From positions 13,212,001-13,276,000 of the forward strand of contig JAYKKT010000089.1 in NCBI GenBank assembly GCA_036023115.1: a stretch of DNA of 64,000 nucleotides, in the 5' to 3' direction. Below are positions 35,981 to 47,901 of this stretch, piece after piece. Position 1 is the stretch's first letter. The number at the start of each line of letters is the position of its first letter. The notes under the pieces are model-generated. The model was not told where the DNA came from. It saw nothing but the letters and a program-made list of their open reading frames with translations, and searched no databases. The translations under genes were made by a program, and so were the position numbers. The stretch comes from Brasenia schreberi (Eukaryota > Streptophyta > Magnoliopsida > Nymphaeales > Cabombaceae).

Positions 35981-38860
35981 CCGGTAATTTGTTGGTGGAT
36001 TGACTCTAGAGCGATCCAACATATCTCAAAGAGCAAAGAGAGAACAATAAATATGAAGGAATACGAACCTAGTGAGCATCGAGTTTATATGGATAATAAT
36101 ACATTTTCTGATGTTCTTAGAGTTGGGTCATTTAGAATTTTTGTATAGGACTCACCGATTATACTTACTAATATATTAATTGTACCTATTATTAGGTGCA
36201 ATATTTTATCAATCCTTGCCTTGGCAAAGAAAGGGTTTGAGGTTAGGTTTGTTTCTCGCATAGTTAATGTGGGAAAGCATGGTAGGATATCTTTTTTTGG
36301 TTTATTTCATGTTGAATATGATTTATTTTAACTCAATGCTAATGAAAATGAAAGTTCTTCTTTTGCTTATATTAATAGTATCTATGTCATACATGCTTGA
36401 GTCATATAAGTTTAAAAAAGTTGTGAAAATTAACCAACTTTAACTTATTGTCTAGCTTTCATGAAAACGCTTTTACTAAGTGTGAGGCCTATATACAAGA
36501 GAAAATGACTAGAAAATCATTTCCCAAAGAAATAATTAATGCAACAATCCTACTAGAGTTTATTCACACTGATTTATGTGGATCTTTTAGAGTAAGATCA
36601 CATCAAGAAAAGGTTTATTTTATAACATTTATCGATAATTATTAGATATATATATATATTAACATATAAATATTAGACACTTAAAGCATTTAAAGAATAT
36701 AAGCAGGAAATTGATAACCAATTGGGTTATATAATCAAAGTCTTAAGATATGATCGAGGTAGGGAGTATACCTCTACAAAATTTTTAGAATTCTACAAAA
36801 ACTTTTGTATTGTAAAGCAAAATACAATGCCAGAACACCTTAACCGAATGGTAGTGCAGAAAGGTATAACATGACCTTACTAAATATGACAATGTCTATG
36901 TTAATAGATGCATCTCTACGAAGGGTATTTTAGAGAGAAGCGGTAAGTATACTTGTATGTATACTCAACGGAGTACCATGTAAAGTTGTATTCTCTACAC
37001 CATATGAGGTGTGGTTTGGGAGAATACCAAACCTAGGTCATCTCAGAAGGTGGGGATCTATCTCTCATGTGAAAATCCTTGATCTGTCTAAAGACAAGTT
37101 AGATAATAGGTCTTTGAAATGTATATTTATTAGATATCCTAAATGATCTAAAATATAATGTTTTTATCACAAGGACCATAGATTAATAGAGAGCAGGGAT
37201 GCTAAATTTTTAGAGGAGACTAAGAATCACATCCTTAAGAAATATGATGAGTGTCTTGATAATCTAGTGAATCTAAATCTATCATCATTTAAACTCATAG
37301 ATAATGATGATCCTTTTAAACAAACTGAAACTTTAAGTGGAAATAAATGACTTAGGGTTACTCTGTCTTACTTAAAGGATTATTACACTTACCATACAGA
37401 GGAAGTGTGCAATTCAGTAGATTTCGATTAGTAGACTTATAACTTGACACATCAACAAGCTATTGACTCATCTGAATCTTTAGACTGTGAAAGAGTCATG
37501 GATGAAAAAATTGAATCCATTGAAAAAAATCAAGTTTGAGATTGGTGGATTTACCAAAAGAAAGAAAAGTAATAGACTATAAATGAGTTCTAAAAAAGAA
37601 ATATAAAGTCGATGGGACAGTCGATAAGTTTAAAACAAGGTTGGTTGCAAAGGAGTTTTCACAAAAGGAGGGATAAATTATATTGAGATATATTCTCTTG
37701 TTGCAAAATTTGTATTCATAAGAGTAATCATGACAATCTAAGCATATCATGATTTAGATTTATATTAGTTAGATGTAAAAACAACTTTTCGAAATTGAGA
37801 TGTAGATGAAATCATATATATGCAACAACCCGAAGGATATAGAGTTAAAGGCCAAAAAGATAAAATATATAGGTTGAAAAAATCCCTACATGGCCTTAAA
37901 GAGTTACCTCGTAAATGATATTTGACTTTTCAAAATGCTATTATTGAACTTGGATTTGTGGCTAATGAACTAGACTACTATGTATATGTATAGAACAATG
38001 GGAGTCACTTTGTCATCTTATCGTTATACATATATGACATATAGTTGACTGAGAATGACAATGAGATGATTGTCAAAACCAAGTCATTGTTAAACTCAAG
38101 GTTTGAAATGTAGGATATAGGGGAAGCATCCTATATCTTGGGTATAAAGATTTCTCGAGACAGAGAATTTAAACTCTTAATCCTACATAAGGAGAGATGT
38201 ATCGATTATATACTCAAGAAATTTAAAATGGTGAATGTAAGTTTGCATCTATACCTATTGCTAGGTAGCTTGATGTATGGTATGTTGTATACAAGATCTG
38301 ATATCAACTTTATTGTTGGTATTATGAGTAGATATCAAAGTAATCCTTGATGAAAGCATTTGATAACTATGAAAATGATAGTAAGATATCTCAAAGGAAC
38401 AAAAGACTTGAAACTTTATTTTCAAGCAGATGAACTAAAAGTGATAGAATACTTAGATGTTGACTTTGCTGAGAGCAAAGATGACAATAAGTCAACCTCT
38501 AGTCAAATATTTTAATTTTGAGGTGGTGATATTTCTTGGGCGGCTTGAAAGAAACAAGGTTATATAGCATTGCATACATAAGAAATTGAGTATGTTGCTT
38601 ATAGTATGGTTGCTACAAGTACTTTTTGGATAAACCGTTTCATACGTGATTTGAAACTGAACATAACTAACAAGTCAGTTGTCATTTATCGTAAAAACAA
38701 TGCAATAATCACTCTTATTAAGAATGGATCTGATAGCTCAAGAAGCAAGCATATAATGGTTAAATATCATTATGCTTATGATATGCTCAAAAGAAATAAA
38801 ATAATTATATGTTATATACCAACTGGTGATATGTTGGTTGACCCCTGAATAAAAGGTATC
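35981..38860 (+). pseudogene. Copia-2 pol remnant
   Basis: Protease motif IDSRAIQHISK (36000; SGAT in active relatives). Integrase with KCEAYIQEK, FITFIDNY (about 36622-36645), DRGREYTS (36752) and a degraded NRT block. RT with KKYKVDG (37598), an active site reading YIYD instead of YVDD (about 38026), and LGIKISRDRE (38138). RNase H ends in SKHIMVKYHYAYDML (38749) and TGDMLVDP. It is interrupted by many stops. Confidence 0.85.
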
Positions 38861-39101
38861 TCAAAAAAACTTTTTAACATGTAACGCACATGAGTTTGAG
38901 ATATGCCTATAGTATAAGTATAGAAAATACACTTTGTTGAGTGTTATGCAGGAAAAAACACATTGATTGTGTGAAAACCGTATAACAGATAAAAGTTGTA
39001 ATTAACTTTCAACTAGATAAATGATACAACTAGGTAAACCCCAAAATAGTGGGAGGTAAAACTAGTGTATCATAGATTGACTCAAGTGACAAAGTGAGAG
39101 A

Positions 39102-39517
39102 TGTAAGTGGTTGGTGGCTACTATCGGCGTCAATACTAATGTCAACCATGAAATGAGAAAGAAGGGCCCTCTTCTCGTATTTCATGAGTTGCTTTTCAAA
39201 AAAAAAAACTTCATTCAAAAACGTTTTTTGCTTTTTTGAAAAAATCTTAGGCATCTCTCGAATGAACATGGAATGACTCCTAATGAGAAGCCAAGAGAGA
39301 AAAACTCAAAAGAAGAAAAAATCAGGTATATATACAATAAAATATAGAAAATAGATATACATTATATTATATCTTCTTGAGAAAATCCTTTGCGGGTAAC
39401 CGGGTCCCTCTCTTTTCTTTTATTCCTTCCCTTTCTTCTTCCTTCTCATCTACTAGGATTCGACTTTCGCCGCACTCACTATAACTCTCAATGGACGTGA
39501 AAGACACGTCGGCCTCA
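39102..39517 (+). repeat. Copia-2 3' LTR
   Basis: Direct copy of 33395-33808. Starts TGTAAGTGG after a purine tract and ends GGCCTCA. Confidence 0.88.
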
Positions 39518-39817
39518 AGAGGTTCAGAAATTTTATTAGAGAGTAGGCCATGCTCAGTTTATTAGCAGCGTGACCCGATGAATGAACAAAGTTAGGCTGG
39601 TTGAAGTAACACACTTAAATCCAAGATCAGCCAATATACAACCCTTGATTTGCATCAATATTTAAATCTTTTGTTCACAACTCATAGAAACTACCCTTCC
39701 AGAGCTTAGAATATCCCAGTAGAAAAGCTCTTAAGACGGTCCGTTTTGTTCAGAGGTAGATTGCAGGTGGCAGCCCGCACGAACCTCAGCAAAAGTAAAT
39801 GAAGCTTACACTTTCGG
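39518..39817. other. Spacer after Copia-2
   Basis: No gene or clear repeat seen. Confidence 0.3.
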
Positions 39818-39985
39818 TGTAGCTCCTGGGGGCCCGAAAGGTGGCCCTTTTTCTGGTTACAAGAGAAGGCCGAAGCTTAACACATGTACCCTCAGGGAGT
39901 CGAACTCCCCACCACCAGCGGCGGTGATCGAGCATCCTGCCGCTGAGGAAATGCTCTCGGTGCAAAGGCGGCCCTTTTTGTAGCA
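39818..39985 (-). repeat. tRNA-derived SINE, - strand
   Basis: On the - strand it shows an A-box-like word (TCCTCAGCGGCAGGATGC) and a B-box-like word (GAGTTCGACTCCC) about 33 bases apart, then a tail reading TGTTAAGCTTCGGCCTTC and TTGTAACCAGAAA. These are the pol III promoter elements of a tRNA-derived SINE. Related pieces occur at about 33165-33260 and 43030-43080, both also on the - strand. Confidence 0.55.
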
Positions 39986-40439
39986 TGTGATTCAACCTAA
40001 ACTTGCAACTTATTTCTTTCAGAGACGGGGTTTTTCTTCTCTTTCATAATCTTCTTTCCTCTTATGAAAAGGAGGGTCCATCCATCTTGTACATCACTTG
40101 GTGCACAGTCTACAATGTCATCTTTTGGTGCTCTCATAATAAATTTATATGATGAAATACGAATGGTTCTTAATCTTTTGTCTTTGATCCGATCCCAACA
40201 TGGCCCTATTTTCTTATTGGGAGTTCGTACCCATTTGCTGATCCAACTGGGGGAAATTCAACTAGTCACTATTTTATTGTTTGTCTTTAATGCAGAGGAA
40301 CTTCCTTCGAGGTAAACCCGATGCTGTGACTGTGACCTTTATGCCCAACATAAACCATTAACTATAACAGGGGCTGCAAATCGATTGACTGGGCCTTGTT
40401 TGGGTTAGGTCAAGTCTGGTTCGTGTGGGTTTCATGTCC

Positions 40440-40815
40440 TCACACCTCACACCCCTCTCTCTCCATATATATATAAGAGAGAGAGAGAGAGGGTGCGCTA
40501 ATGTGCTTAAGTATTTCTTCATTTATGAAAGCATGAGTGAAAATTTGAATTACTTTACATTTAATCGATATGATGTTTTAAATGTAAAATACAAGTGAAA
40601 CTTTTAATTCAAATTATCATCGTTGATCTTAATGATCCAACATAAACAATGTATAAGCATTTTTGTACACTTAAGGGTATTATGCATTTAGTAATATATA
40701 TATACACACATATATATACACAAGTGAAACTTTTAATTCAAATTGTCATCGTTGATCTTAATGATCAAACAACAACAATGTATAAGCATTTTTGTACACT
40801 TAAGGCTATTATGCA

Positions 40816-40875
<60 letters not shown>
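40440..40875. repeat. Duplicated about 105-bp unit with AT microsatellites
   Basis: The segment ACAAGTGAAACTTTTAATTC onward at 40589-40694 recurs almost unchanged at 40720-40822. Each copy ends in TATGCATTTA and is followed by an AT tract. AT units run 40820-40867, and an AT/GA tract is at 40467-40492. Confidence 0.75.
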
Positions 40876-41869
40876 TACCTTGGCATAGAATTTATGACCT
40901 TTAACTTGTGAGAGGATCCCCCAGCCAGATGAACTATTGCTCTTTGTGATAGTTTGAGTATGCATATATGTAGCGTGTATGAATATATGCAAGTAGACCC
41001 GATATCCCCGACCAGACTTACCTTTTCCTTCATTGCTTTGGGCCGATGCATGTGGAACCTGGGGGTGCTTCAATCCCGACCGGACACTGAACTTCTGGTC
41101 AGGTCCCGACTGGGTCCAAAATTGCCATCCCTATCTAAAACTATATAATACTACTTTTAGAGGTTGAACATGATGCCTGCGTTAACAATGCATTTCCTTG
41201 CACCGCTCAACCACATCGCTACTGGTGTGTTGGTTTTTGATATGCACTATATTAAGTCCACATGCATGCATATTTGGGAAATTGACAGTGGAGAAGTCGA
41301 TTATGGCTTTCTATAGCATCACCTCCCCATAAAAAAATTGCTCGATATTAGCATGTTGTATCAACTTGGGTTTTTCCAAGCCCAAGTTTCATCAACTTAT
41401 TTTTGCATGATGAAAACCCTAAGGGGGAGGATCTAGCCTTGGAGTTTTACGCCTCGGTTCGACTATGAACTTCTCGATGGGTTTCTCTCGATAATAAACA
41501 AAAAAAAAAAGATGATACGAAACACGGCAAAATGGAAATGCAATTCTTATAATGAAAGAAGAATCATGCCAAATTAACGTTATTTTGTCTTCCCAATCAA
41601 ACTCAAGTTAGCTTTTGTCCTAGTGAGCAGTACCCGAAAAACCCCATATACGGTGTTTGCGCTTCCAAAGTTTCATATAGCTGCCATTGATATGCATAAA
41701 CTTTGTTAGACCTTTTGTCATTTTGTACAATCTTTTTTGATATGCATAAACAAATACTCCCGGGAAATTCATGTATGCTCGAGTGGAGAAGGGGAGCAAA
41801 CACTGCAGTCTACAAACCAACTCTTTTTTGCTAAACCATATATTGTCATTGAAGACGAGCACAAGGCAC
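40876..41869. other. Intergenic DNA
   Basis: No gene or recognised repeat. Short frames overlap each other on both strands and have no domain. Confidence 0.4.
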
Positions 41870-42640
41870 ATATAACCTGGATTAGCTGACCCCTACCTAG
41901 ACCAGTCCGAATCCTAGTAAACCGGGACTGCCGGTTCCGAAATGGTGATTCTGGTTCCACTAAAACCAGTACTGGAACCGAATTTGCCCCCCTTTGCTTC
42001 TAAGTGTGGTTCTCATTATGATCCATTTCTGGTTTTGGTTTTAGTCCCAAAAAGTGTAAAACATATTAAAATAGTAATAAAGAAGGCTTTGGAACTGCCA
42101 GTTACGGTTCACATTCAGTTCTTTGTTCGGTTCCAAACTGCCCTAGTGGTTTAGCCTAAAACTGAGCCAGCGCAGGAACTGGCGGGAACCAGAACCAGAG
42201 AACCTCATGGTCTTGTTTGGTTCTAGTTCCACCTAGAGGAGAACTGAACTGGAACAAGCGGTTCCAAGGCTTTTTGTTTTTTTCAAAATTTTAATATATT
42301 TTCTTTTTTTTTAGAGTAAAACCTGAACAATACCTAGAATAGGATTTGAACCAATGGAACTAGTCTCGGACCCAAAACCAGAGGGGGGGGGGGTTCAAGT
42401 TCTAGATAGAACCAGAACTGGTAGTCCTGGTTTACTCAAAACAGGATAGGAATTGAAAGTCCTGATTTACTCAGAACTGGACACGTCTACCACTAGGTGG
42501 ATCCAGAACCGAACTGTAGGGTTCTTTGGTTCTGGTTCCACTTCTGGTTCCTGTCAGTTCTAAGGCTGATCCAGTTTTGGTTCAACCTGCCAGCACGGCA
42601 TAGAATCAGATAGGTCTACCCCTACCAGACATAGTATTTT
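41870..42640. repeat. GGTTCC/CCAGAAC-rich repeat block
   Basis: Dense short words such as CGGTTCC, GGAACCAG, CAGAACTGG and TCTGGTTCC occur in both orientations over about 770 bp, with no coding signal. Similar words are at 9-45 of the window (GGTTCCGGTTCC, CCGGAACTGG). It resembles subterminal repeat arrays of non-autonomous DNA transposons. Ends were not fixed. Confidence 0.45.
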
Positions 42641-42889
42641 TTATGTATATTGGTTAGTCCTGAACCAGAGGCGGGTCAAGTCTGGGTTCAACAAATATGA
42701 CCTGAACAAAGATCGGGTGGGATTCAGGTGTGCCCATTTTGACCTGAACCCAAAGTGAAGCGACCCGAATCTGACCAGATGATCCGGTTGGCCAGGTCTG
42801 CTGTTGATTGATATAAACTCATAACCTTCATTTTGAAGCCTCTGGGTTGAAACCCAAGACAGATGCTCTTGCAGAAATTGAAAGACCTC

Positions 42890-42925
42890 TATGTGTGTGT
42901 GTGTGTGTGTGCGCGCGCGTGCGTG
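42890..42925. repeat. (GT)n(GC)n microsatellite
   Basis: GT units followed by GCGCGCGTGCGTG. Confidence 0.9.
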
Positions 42926-43029
42926 GAAGAGATGATCCTATGCGCTTCCTTATCATGAGAGTAATAGTTTAATAGGTGGTGGTTACGAAGCAATAATTGT
43001 AAAGAAAAGAAAAAGATACCTATTTCTTT

Positions 43030-43080
43030 GTTTTTTTCTGGTTACAATGGGAGGCCAAAACCTGTAGGCCCACACCCAGA
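43030..43080 (-). repeat. SINE 3'-end fragment
   Basis: TTTTCTGGTTACAATGGGAGGCC resembles the 3' end of the SINE at 39818 (TTTTCTGGTTACAAGAGAAGG) in the same orientation. Confidence 0.35.
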
Positions 43081-44650
43081 AATCTAAGATACCTGTGGGT
43101 TTTATTATAAAAAATGCATTTTCCAACGAGTTTCACAAAGAAGAGTTGATCAACGAGAAAGTTGTTTGGCAAGGAAACTCCTATTTGGGGCTGATAAGAT
43201 AAGACACAAGACCAAAAGCCAACACGAATGCGATATGGAATGCTTGTGCTTGTGTTCACCCAAAGTAATACAAGAAAATTGGGTCATTGTCAGGTTCCTT
43301 CTAAATGAGAAATGGATCGACACAGAACATGACCCAAAGCACAAAAATGTGGGCAATGTAAAACATATATGACAACTAACACGGCCACCACCATGACTTC
43401 GAAAGTCTGCTTTCAAGTTCACACGTAGCAACAAAAAGACTCAAGTTCTATTTGGGTTGACCTGTTTTTACACGAACACGACTTGGACCTAGAAATGGCC
43501 ACCGCTGCTCCAATATGCATGCAATTGAGACCCGAAAGCCTTGGCTAGAAAGCCTAGAATAGTGTACTATAAGGAAGATTAGCAAGTTTCTCATTTTATT
43601 AAACTATTTTGATGATTAAAACTTGACATTTCAATTTCGGACCAAGTCATGCTTCAATTAATCATGGTTGATAGTATCTAACAATTGTGGTTCAAGCAGC
43701 TCTGACTTTTGTTATGTGTATGAACGCATCGATAGAGGATTAAACCATGCTGTCTGTTGTCACTCATTGGGTCCCCTGAGACTCGACACGGTGACGCATA
43801 AAAAGGAACATGCCGACAGCGGAGACCCGAAGAGATCCCTCCGGCAAACTTACAAAATTTTCAGGGTGAAGCGAAGTTCAGTTGGGTAAAGTTCAAGTGA
43901 TGGTCCATATACATTTCAGGATAAATCAGACCCTCTGTGTAGATTTCTTCAAATTTCTTCGGTTTTGGGAAACAAGGTTGCTTAACCTTTCCCCATGAGT
44001 AGCTCCACCAACCCCATTGTGCTCCTCCAGACCCCTTCTTATTTCAGCATGCCAGAGTTGCTTTCATTGGTTTCAGCATCATTTAGTGAAGAACAACTTA
44101 GAATTGGTAACTAGGGGAAACCACCTTGTGAAGTTGAAACCGCCTAACGAAAGGCTTCGAGACTAAGCCAACACAATTAGAACCATGTGAAGCATAGGCT
44201 GGTGTATAGTGCATCGCCCAGGAGAATTGAACCCTGGACCATTGCCCTTTCATTACTTTAAACTCCTTGACAAAATATCTTTAAGTTGCATTCGAGTCTT
44301 TGTCTAACACCCTTAAAAGAAAGGTTGCCGTCTGATGGATGCTTTGAAAAGATCAGGAGTTAAGTGCGATAAACGTAAAAGCGAAGCGATTCGTTTGTGA
44401 AGAGATGATTAGTGGGCCTGTGCATGCAATATTAGGGAAAGAAAGCAACTCCTGCTGGGAACATGACGAAATCAAAGCGGTCCAACTTAGATTCTTAATG
44501 TTCAACGGTCCAGATTTTGACGTATATTTCTTTACATGAGCCAAACACCTACGAGATCGTTTCTGTTGTGCCAAACTTGATAGTGAATCGCCAGTGTAAC
44601 TGTTAAAACGTTCGCTTGAAAAGGAGACGCTTAGAGCAGAGCAAACAGTT
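43081..44650. other. Intergenic DNA upstream of RINGv gene
   Basis: No gene seen. A T-arm-like word on the - strand (GGTCCAGGGTTCAATTCTCC, 44223-44242) may be a further SINE trace. Confidence 0.35.
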
Positions 44651-44655
<5 letters not shown>

Positions 44656-44703
<48 letters not shown>

Positions 44704-44729
44704 GTGCGCGCGCGCGCGTGCGTGTGTGT
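44656..44729. repeat. (CT)n(GC)n(GT)n tract upstream of RINGv gene
   Basis: About 22 CT units, then GCGCGCGCG, then GTGCGTGTGTGT. It lies about 1.1 kb before the RINGv start codon. CT tracts are common near plant transcription starts, but no TATA box could be assigned. Confidence 0.9.
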
Positions 44730-45821
44730 CGGTAACTCTAGCCAGAGACAAATCGGCGCAGAGGAAGGGATTGGAAGTAGGAGATGAAGGAGAAAGAGGA
44801 CGACGACTCAGAGATCTTCCAAAGAGGTCATCGTCTCACACTTCCCTCATTATTTTATTGATTCTTTCGTGGATGTATACATCGAGTGGGCGTCATGGCC
44901 CGGGGCGTTGATCCGGACGGCTTCGTCACATCGTCCTCCTTTATGCTAACCGTAGTGAACGCGCGAGACTCCTGGAAAATCCTTCCGTGAACGGCGCAAA
45001 ATCTCGAGGCGAATTAAATCGAAAGGAACAACGCGGAGTCGCGCGTGTAAGAAAAGGGGAAACCGATAGAAAGTACAAATTACGGGTTTTCTTCACGGGA
45101 GTTCTTGATCCGGAGGATCGCAGGTGTTGATCGGGGAAGATCATTGAGCTTATGAGAAGGTGCAGAAGATAGTGAATTTGACGGTTTTTGTGATCGTGTT
45201 TGAAGGAACAGAAGTGAGATTGTGGAGGTTAGGGTTTTTTCTCGGTGAGATTTTGCAGTTTTGCTTGAGATCCGGCGCTTTTGTGCTTCGGAACGTGTCT
45301 GAGTAGAGGCAAAAGGTGAAGGACGTTCATGAGCTCGTGATCTTTGGGAAATATTCCAAAGAGATCAAAAGTTAGATTTTCCAATTCGTATCGAGTTACT
45401 GAGCTGTTCAACGTACATGCTTCATGTTTTAGTAAAAACTTTTGGTGCACTTCGTTCACAGGAGATCGGGGTGTGAAGAGCTTTAGATGTTTCAGTTTGA
45501 AATTATATATTTAAAGTTTCCTGTCCTTCTAGGGGAGAATCTTGAACGATTTCGATGCTTTATCTGTGAAAGCTTTTGAGACTTTATGTTTTGAGACAGA
45601 AAAACAAAGAACAGTCCGTTGAAAGTTTGGTACGAATTGGTCTGTGTGCTTCGAAACTTAGTCAGAGATATAATTTCACGAGCAACAAGGGTGTTCTCTT
45701 ATAAAGAGTGTGATTTCTTTGTGAGCAATTTATTTTATCCGTTGACGGTTGTGAAATTGTTTGCAGTTGGAAAAAGTGAAGTAAAGCTTTCAGTTATCAG
45801 TTCAATTTTGTGAATATTTTG

Positions 45822-47828
45822 ATGGAGAGTCAATCACCAGATGTTGATATCCATGCTCCCCAGGAGATTAGGGCAAATTCGTCAGTTTCGGTCATAGTTG
45901 TGACTGTAAATACTTCAGCCCAATGTGGAAGTGGTAGAATACCTGAGCACGGGAATCCAGAGAATGAAAGGACACCAAATTTGGAGGAAAAGACTCCGAA
46001 GGATTCGAATGTACCGGAAGTGAAGACAGATGTACGTGTCATTGATGTCAGAGGTGAGGAAGTGGAGAAAGGTGGACTAAATAGCAAAGATTTAGATAAC
46101 GACAGAGTTTGCAGGATTTGTCATTTATCTTCAGAGCATCATAATGCTTCGGAGGTGATTGAGATTGGTTGTGAATGCAAGGATGACCTTGGTGCCGCTC
46201 ATCGTTACTGTGCGGAAGCTTGGTTTAAAATCAAAGGCAACACGTAAGTGTTCTTTTCTGCTATATATGTTTATTATTAATTTATAACTTGAGGTTGTTT
46301 GTTTCCATGTGATCTGTCTGGTTGATCCGTTTTCCTCCTTGTAAATGATTATATGATTTCGTTGACCCCATTTAGATGGGAGAAGTCATGAATGTAGTTG
46401 TGATTTAATCAATCATCCATTTAGATACTATTATCAAGAATTCCTTACTTTTATTTTCTTGTATTTTTGGATTAACTTTTTCTTGACTGTGGGAATAATT
46501 TGAAACTAAATTGAAGTTTGAAGTTTAACTAAATTGGAGATTTGAGGTGTCAGCAGAGGTTCCGGTTTCTCACTTTAGCGGGTTTGGACATTATGTGCTT
46601 GTATTGATTTGTATAACATTGAGTGAGTACTAGTTGTTCTAGGTAGTCGAGATTTATTTCACAAGAAGCAAAGGTTACTGCTTTCTGTTATGATTTTTTA
46701 TTTAATCATGCGCCTCCTTTGCTGTTACTGCATAGCCATCACAAACACCTTTGTTTGATTCCTTATATTTCATGTAACAGAAGCTTCTACTCGATAAATA
46801 TCCTGATGCATCGATCATCACCAGCATTGTTAGTCGTTATGTATATCTTCATAACATGCATTTTCTATGAAAATATCTACTAGAATTTCCACATTCTTCC
46901 CTGGGAAGTTGGGGATTAGCATGGCAGTGAGGATTGATCTCATTTTCCAAAATATGTTTGAATGTCATGCATTCTTTTTGCAAAACCATCTGCTTTTCTT
47001 CATGTGCGCTTTAAAGTTTATCTAGCCAAGAGAAAATTAGTTGACAAACTGTTCCATTATTATGTTTGAAGTTCTCACCTGAAGCTGTCAAACTGTTTAC
47101 TCATACCTTTTTATAGACAACATATGAAAGTTGTTTGCATAACTGCGTGTGATGTTTATTTTTGTGGAGATATCCATCAGTAGATATCGCATTGGGCAAG
47201 TGGCTGCTCTAAATTGTGGGTCATGGAATCTGAAACCTAAAACGCTAGCTAACTTTGGCAAATCTTTGCTATAATTAGGGGACTGTGGTATCTGAAACCT
47301 AAAAGTCTAGCTTTAGCAAGTAGCTATTCTGGTGTTGGTGGCGTACAATGTACATAGAAAGAAACAAAATGGTGGATAAGGCTTCCAGATGCTTTTGTTG
47401 CCTTATCCACTAAAAGAAGGCCCATGACTTCAACAAAAGTTATTTCAAGGCCCATCACTTTTTCTTATTCAAATATTGACCTGTCTTACTAACTCAGTCC
47501 AATTATAGTTTACCATGTATTGCACATATTGAATTTGCTGCAGATCTTGCATACTATGAAAGCTAGAAACATGTTTTCTGAATAAAGGGTAGAATAAACT
47601 TTTCACATGCACGAGAACCTGATGACACTAAACCATTTGGGTGAATGCACTTTTCTGAATTATGAAGAAAAGAAAATTGGTTTGTTGCCCAAGCTATTCA
47701 TCTGTCCTCACTAGAAAACAGGCAGCTTTTATAAATCCTCAACATGGAACTCCATTGACATGACCTGATCAATCATGGCATCATGCTTATGAGGAAGCCT
47801 CAGCTGACAAGAGTATCCATTCCATACA

Positions 47829-47901
<73 letters not shown>

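Larger units (their letters stand above)
33395..39517 (+). mobile_element. Copia-2: Ty1/Copia element, sister of Copia-1
   Basis: LTRs at 33395-33808 and 39102-39517 flank a 5.3-kb interior. It has an initiator-Met primer site, gag and pol remnants that align with Copia-1 throughout. It has the same orientation as Copia-1 and the same purine tract before the 3' LTR. The TG start of the 5' LTR has mutated to TT. The flanking 5-mers (agttc and agagg) are not identical. It is more decayed than Copia-1 in RT, and is missing about 85 bases before the GSLMYGML block (38260) that Copia-1 retains. Confidence 0.9.

Noticed and set aside
33390..39522. Target-site duplication of Copia-2
   Set aside because: agttc and agagg are not identical, and a near match (aggttc) needs a shifted border.
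44223..44242. tRNA or complete SINE on the - strand
   Set aside because: A T-arm-like word is present, but no matching A-box at normal spacing was found.
44353..44751. 132-codon - strand frame with an RE repeat
   Set aside because: It reads the (CT)n tract upstream of the RINGv gene. No domain.
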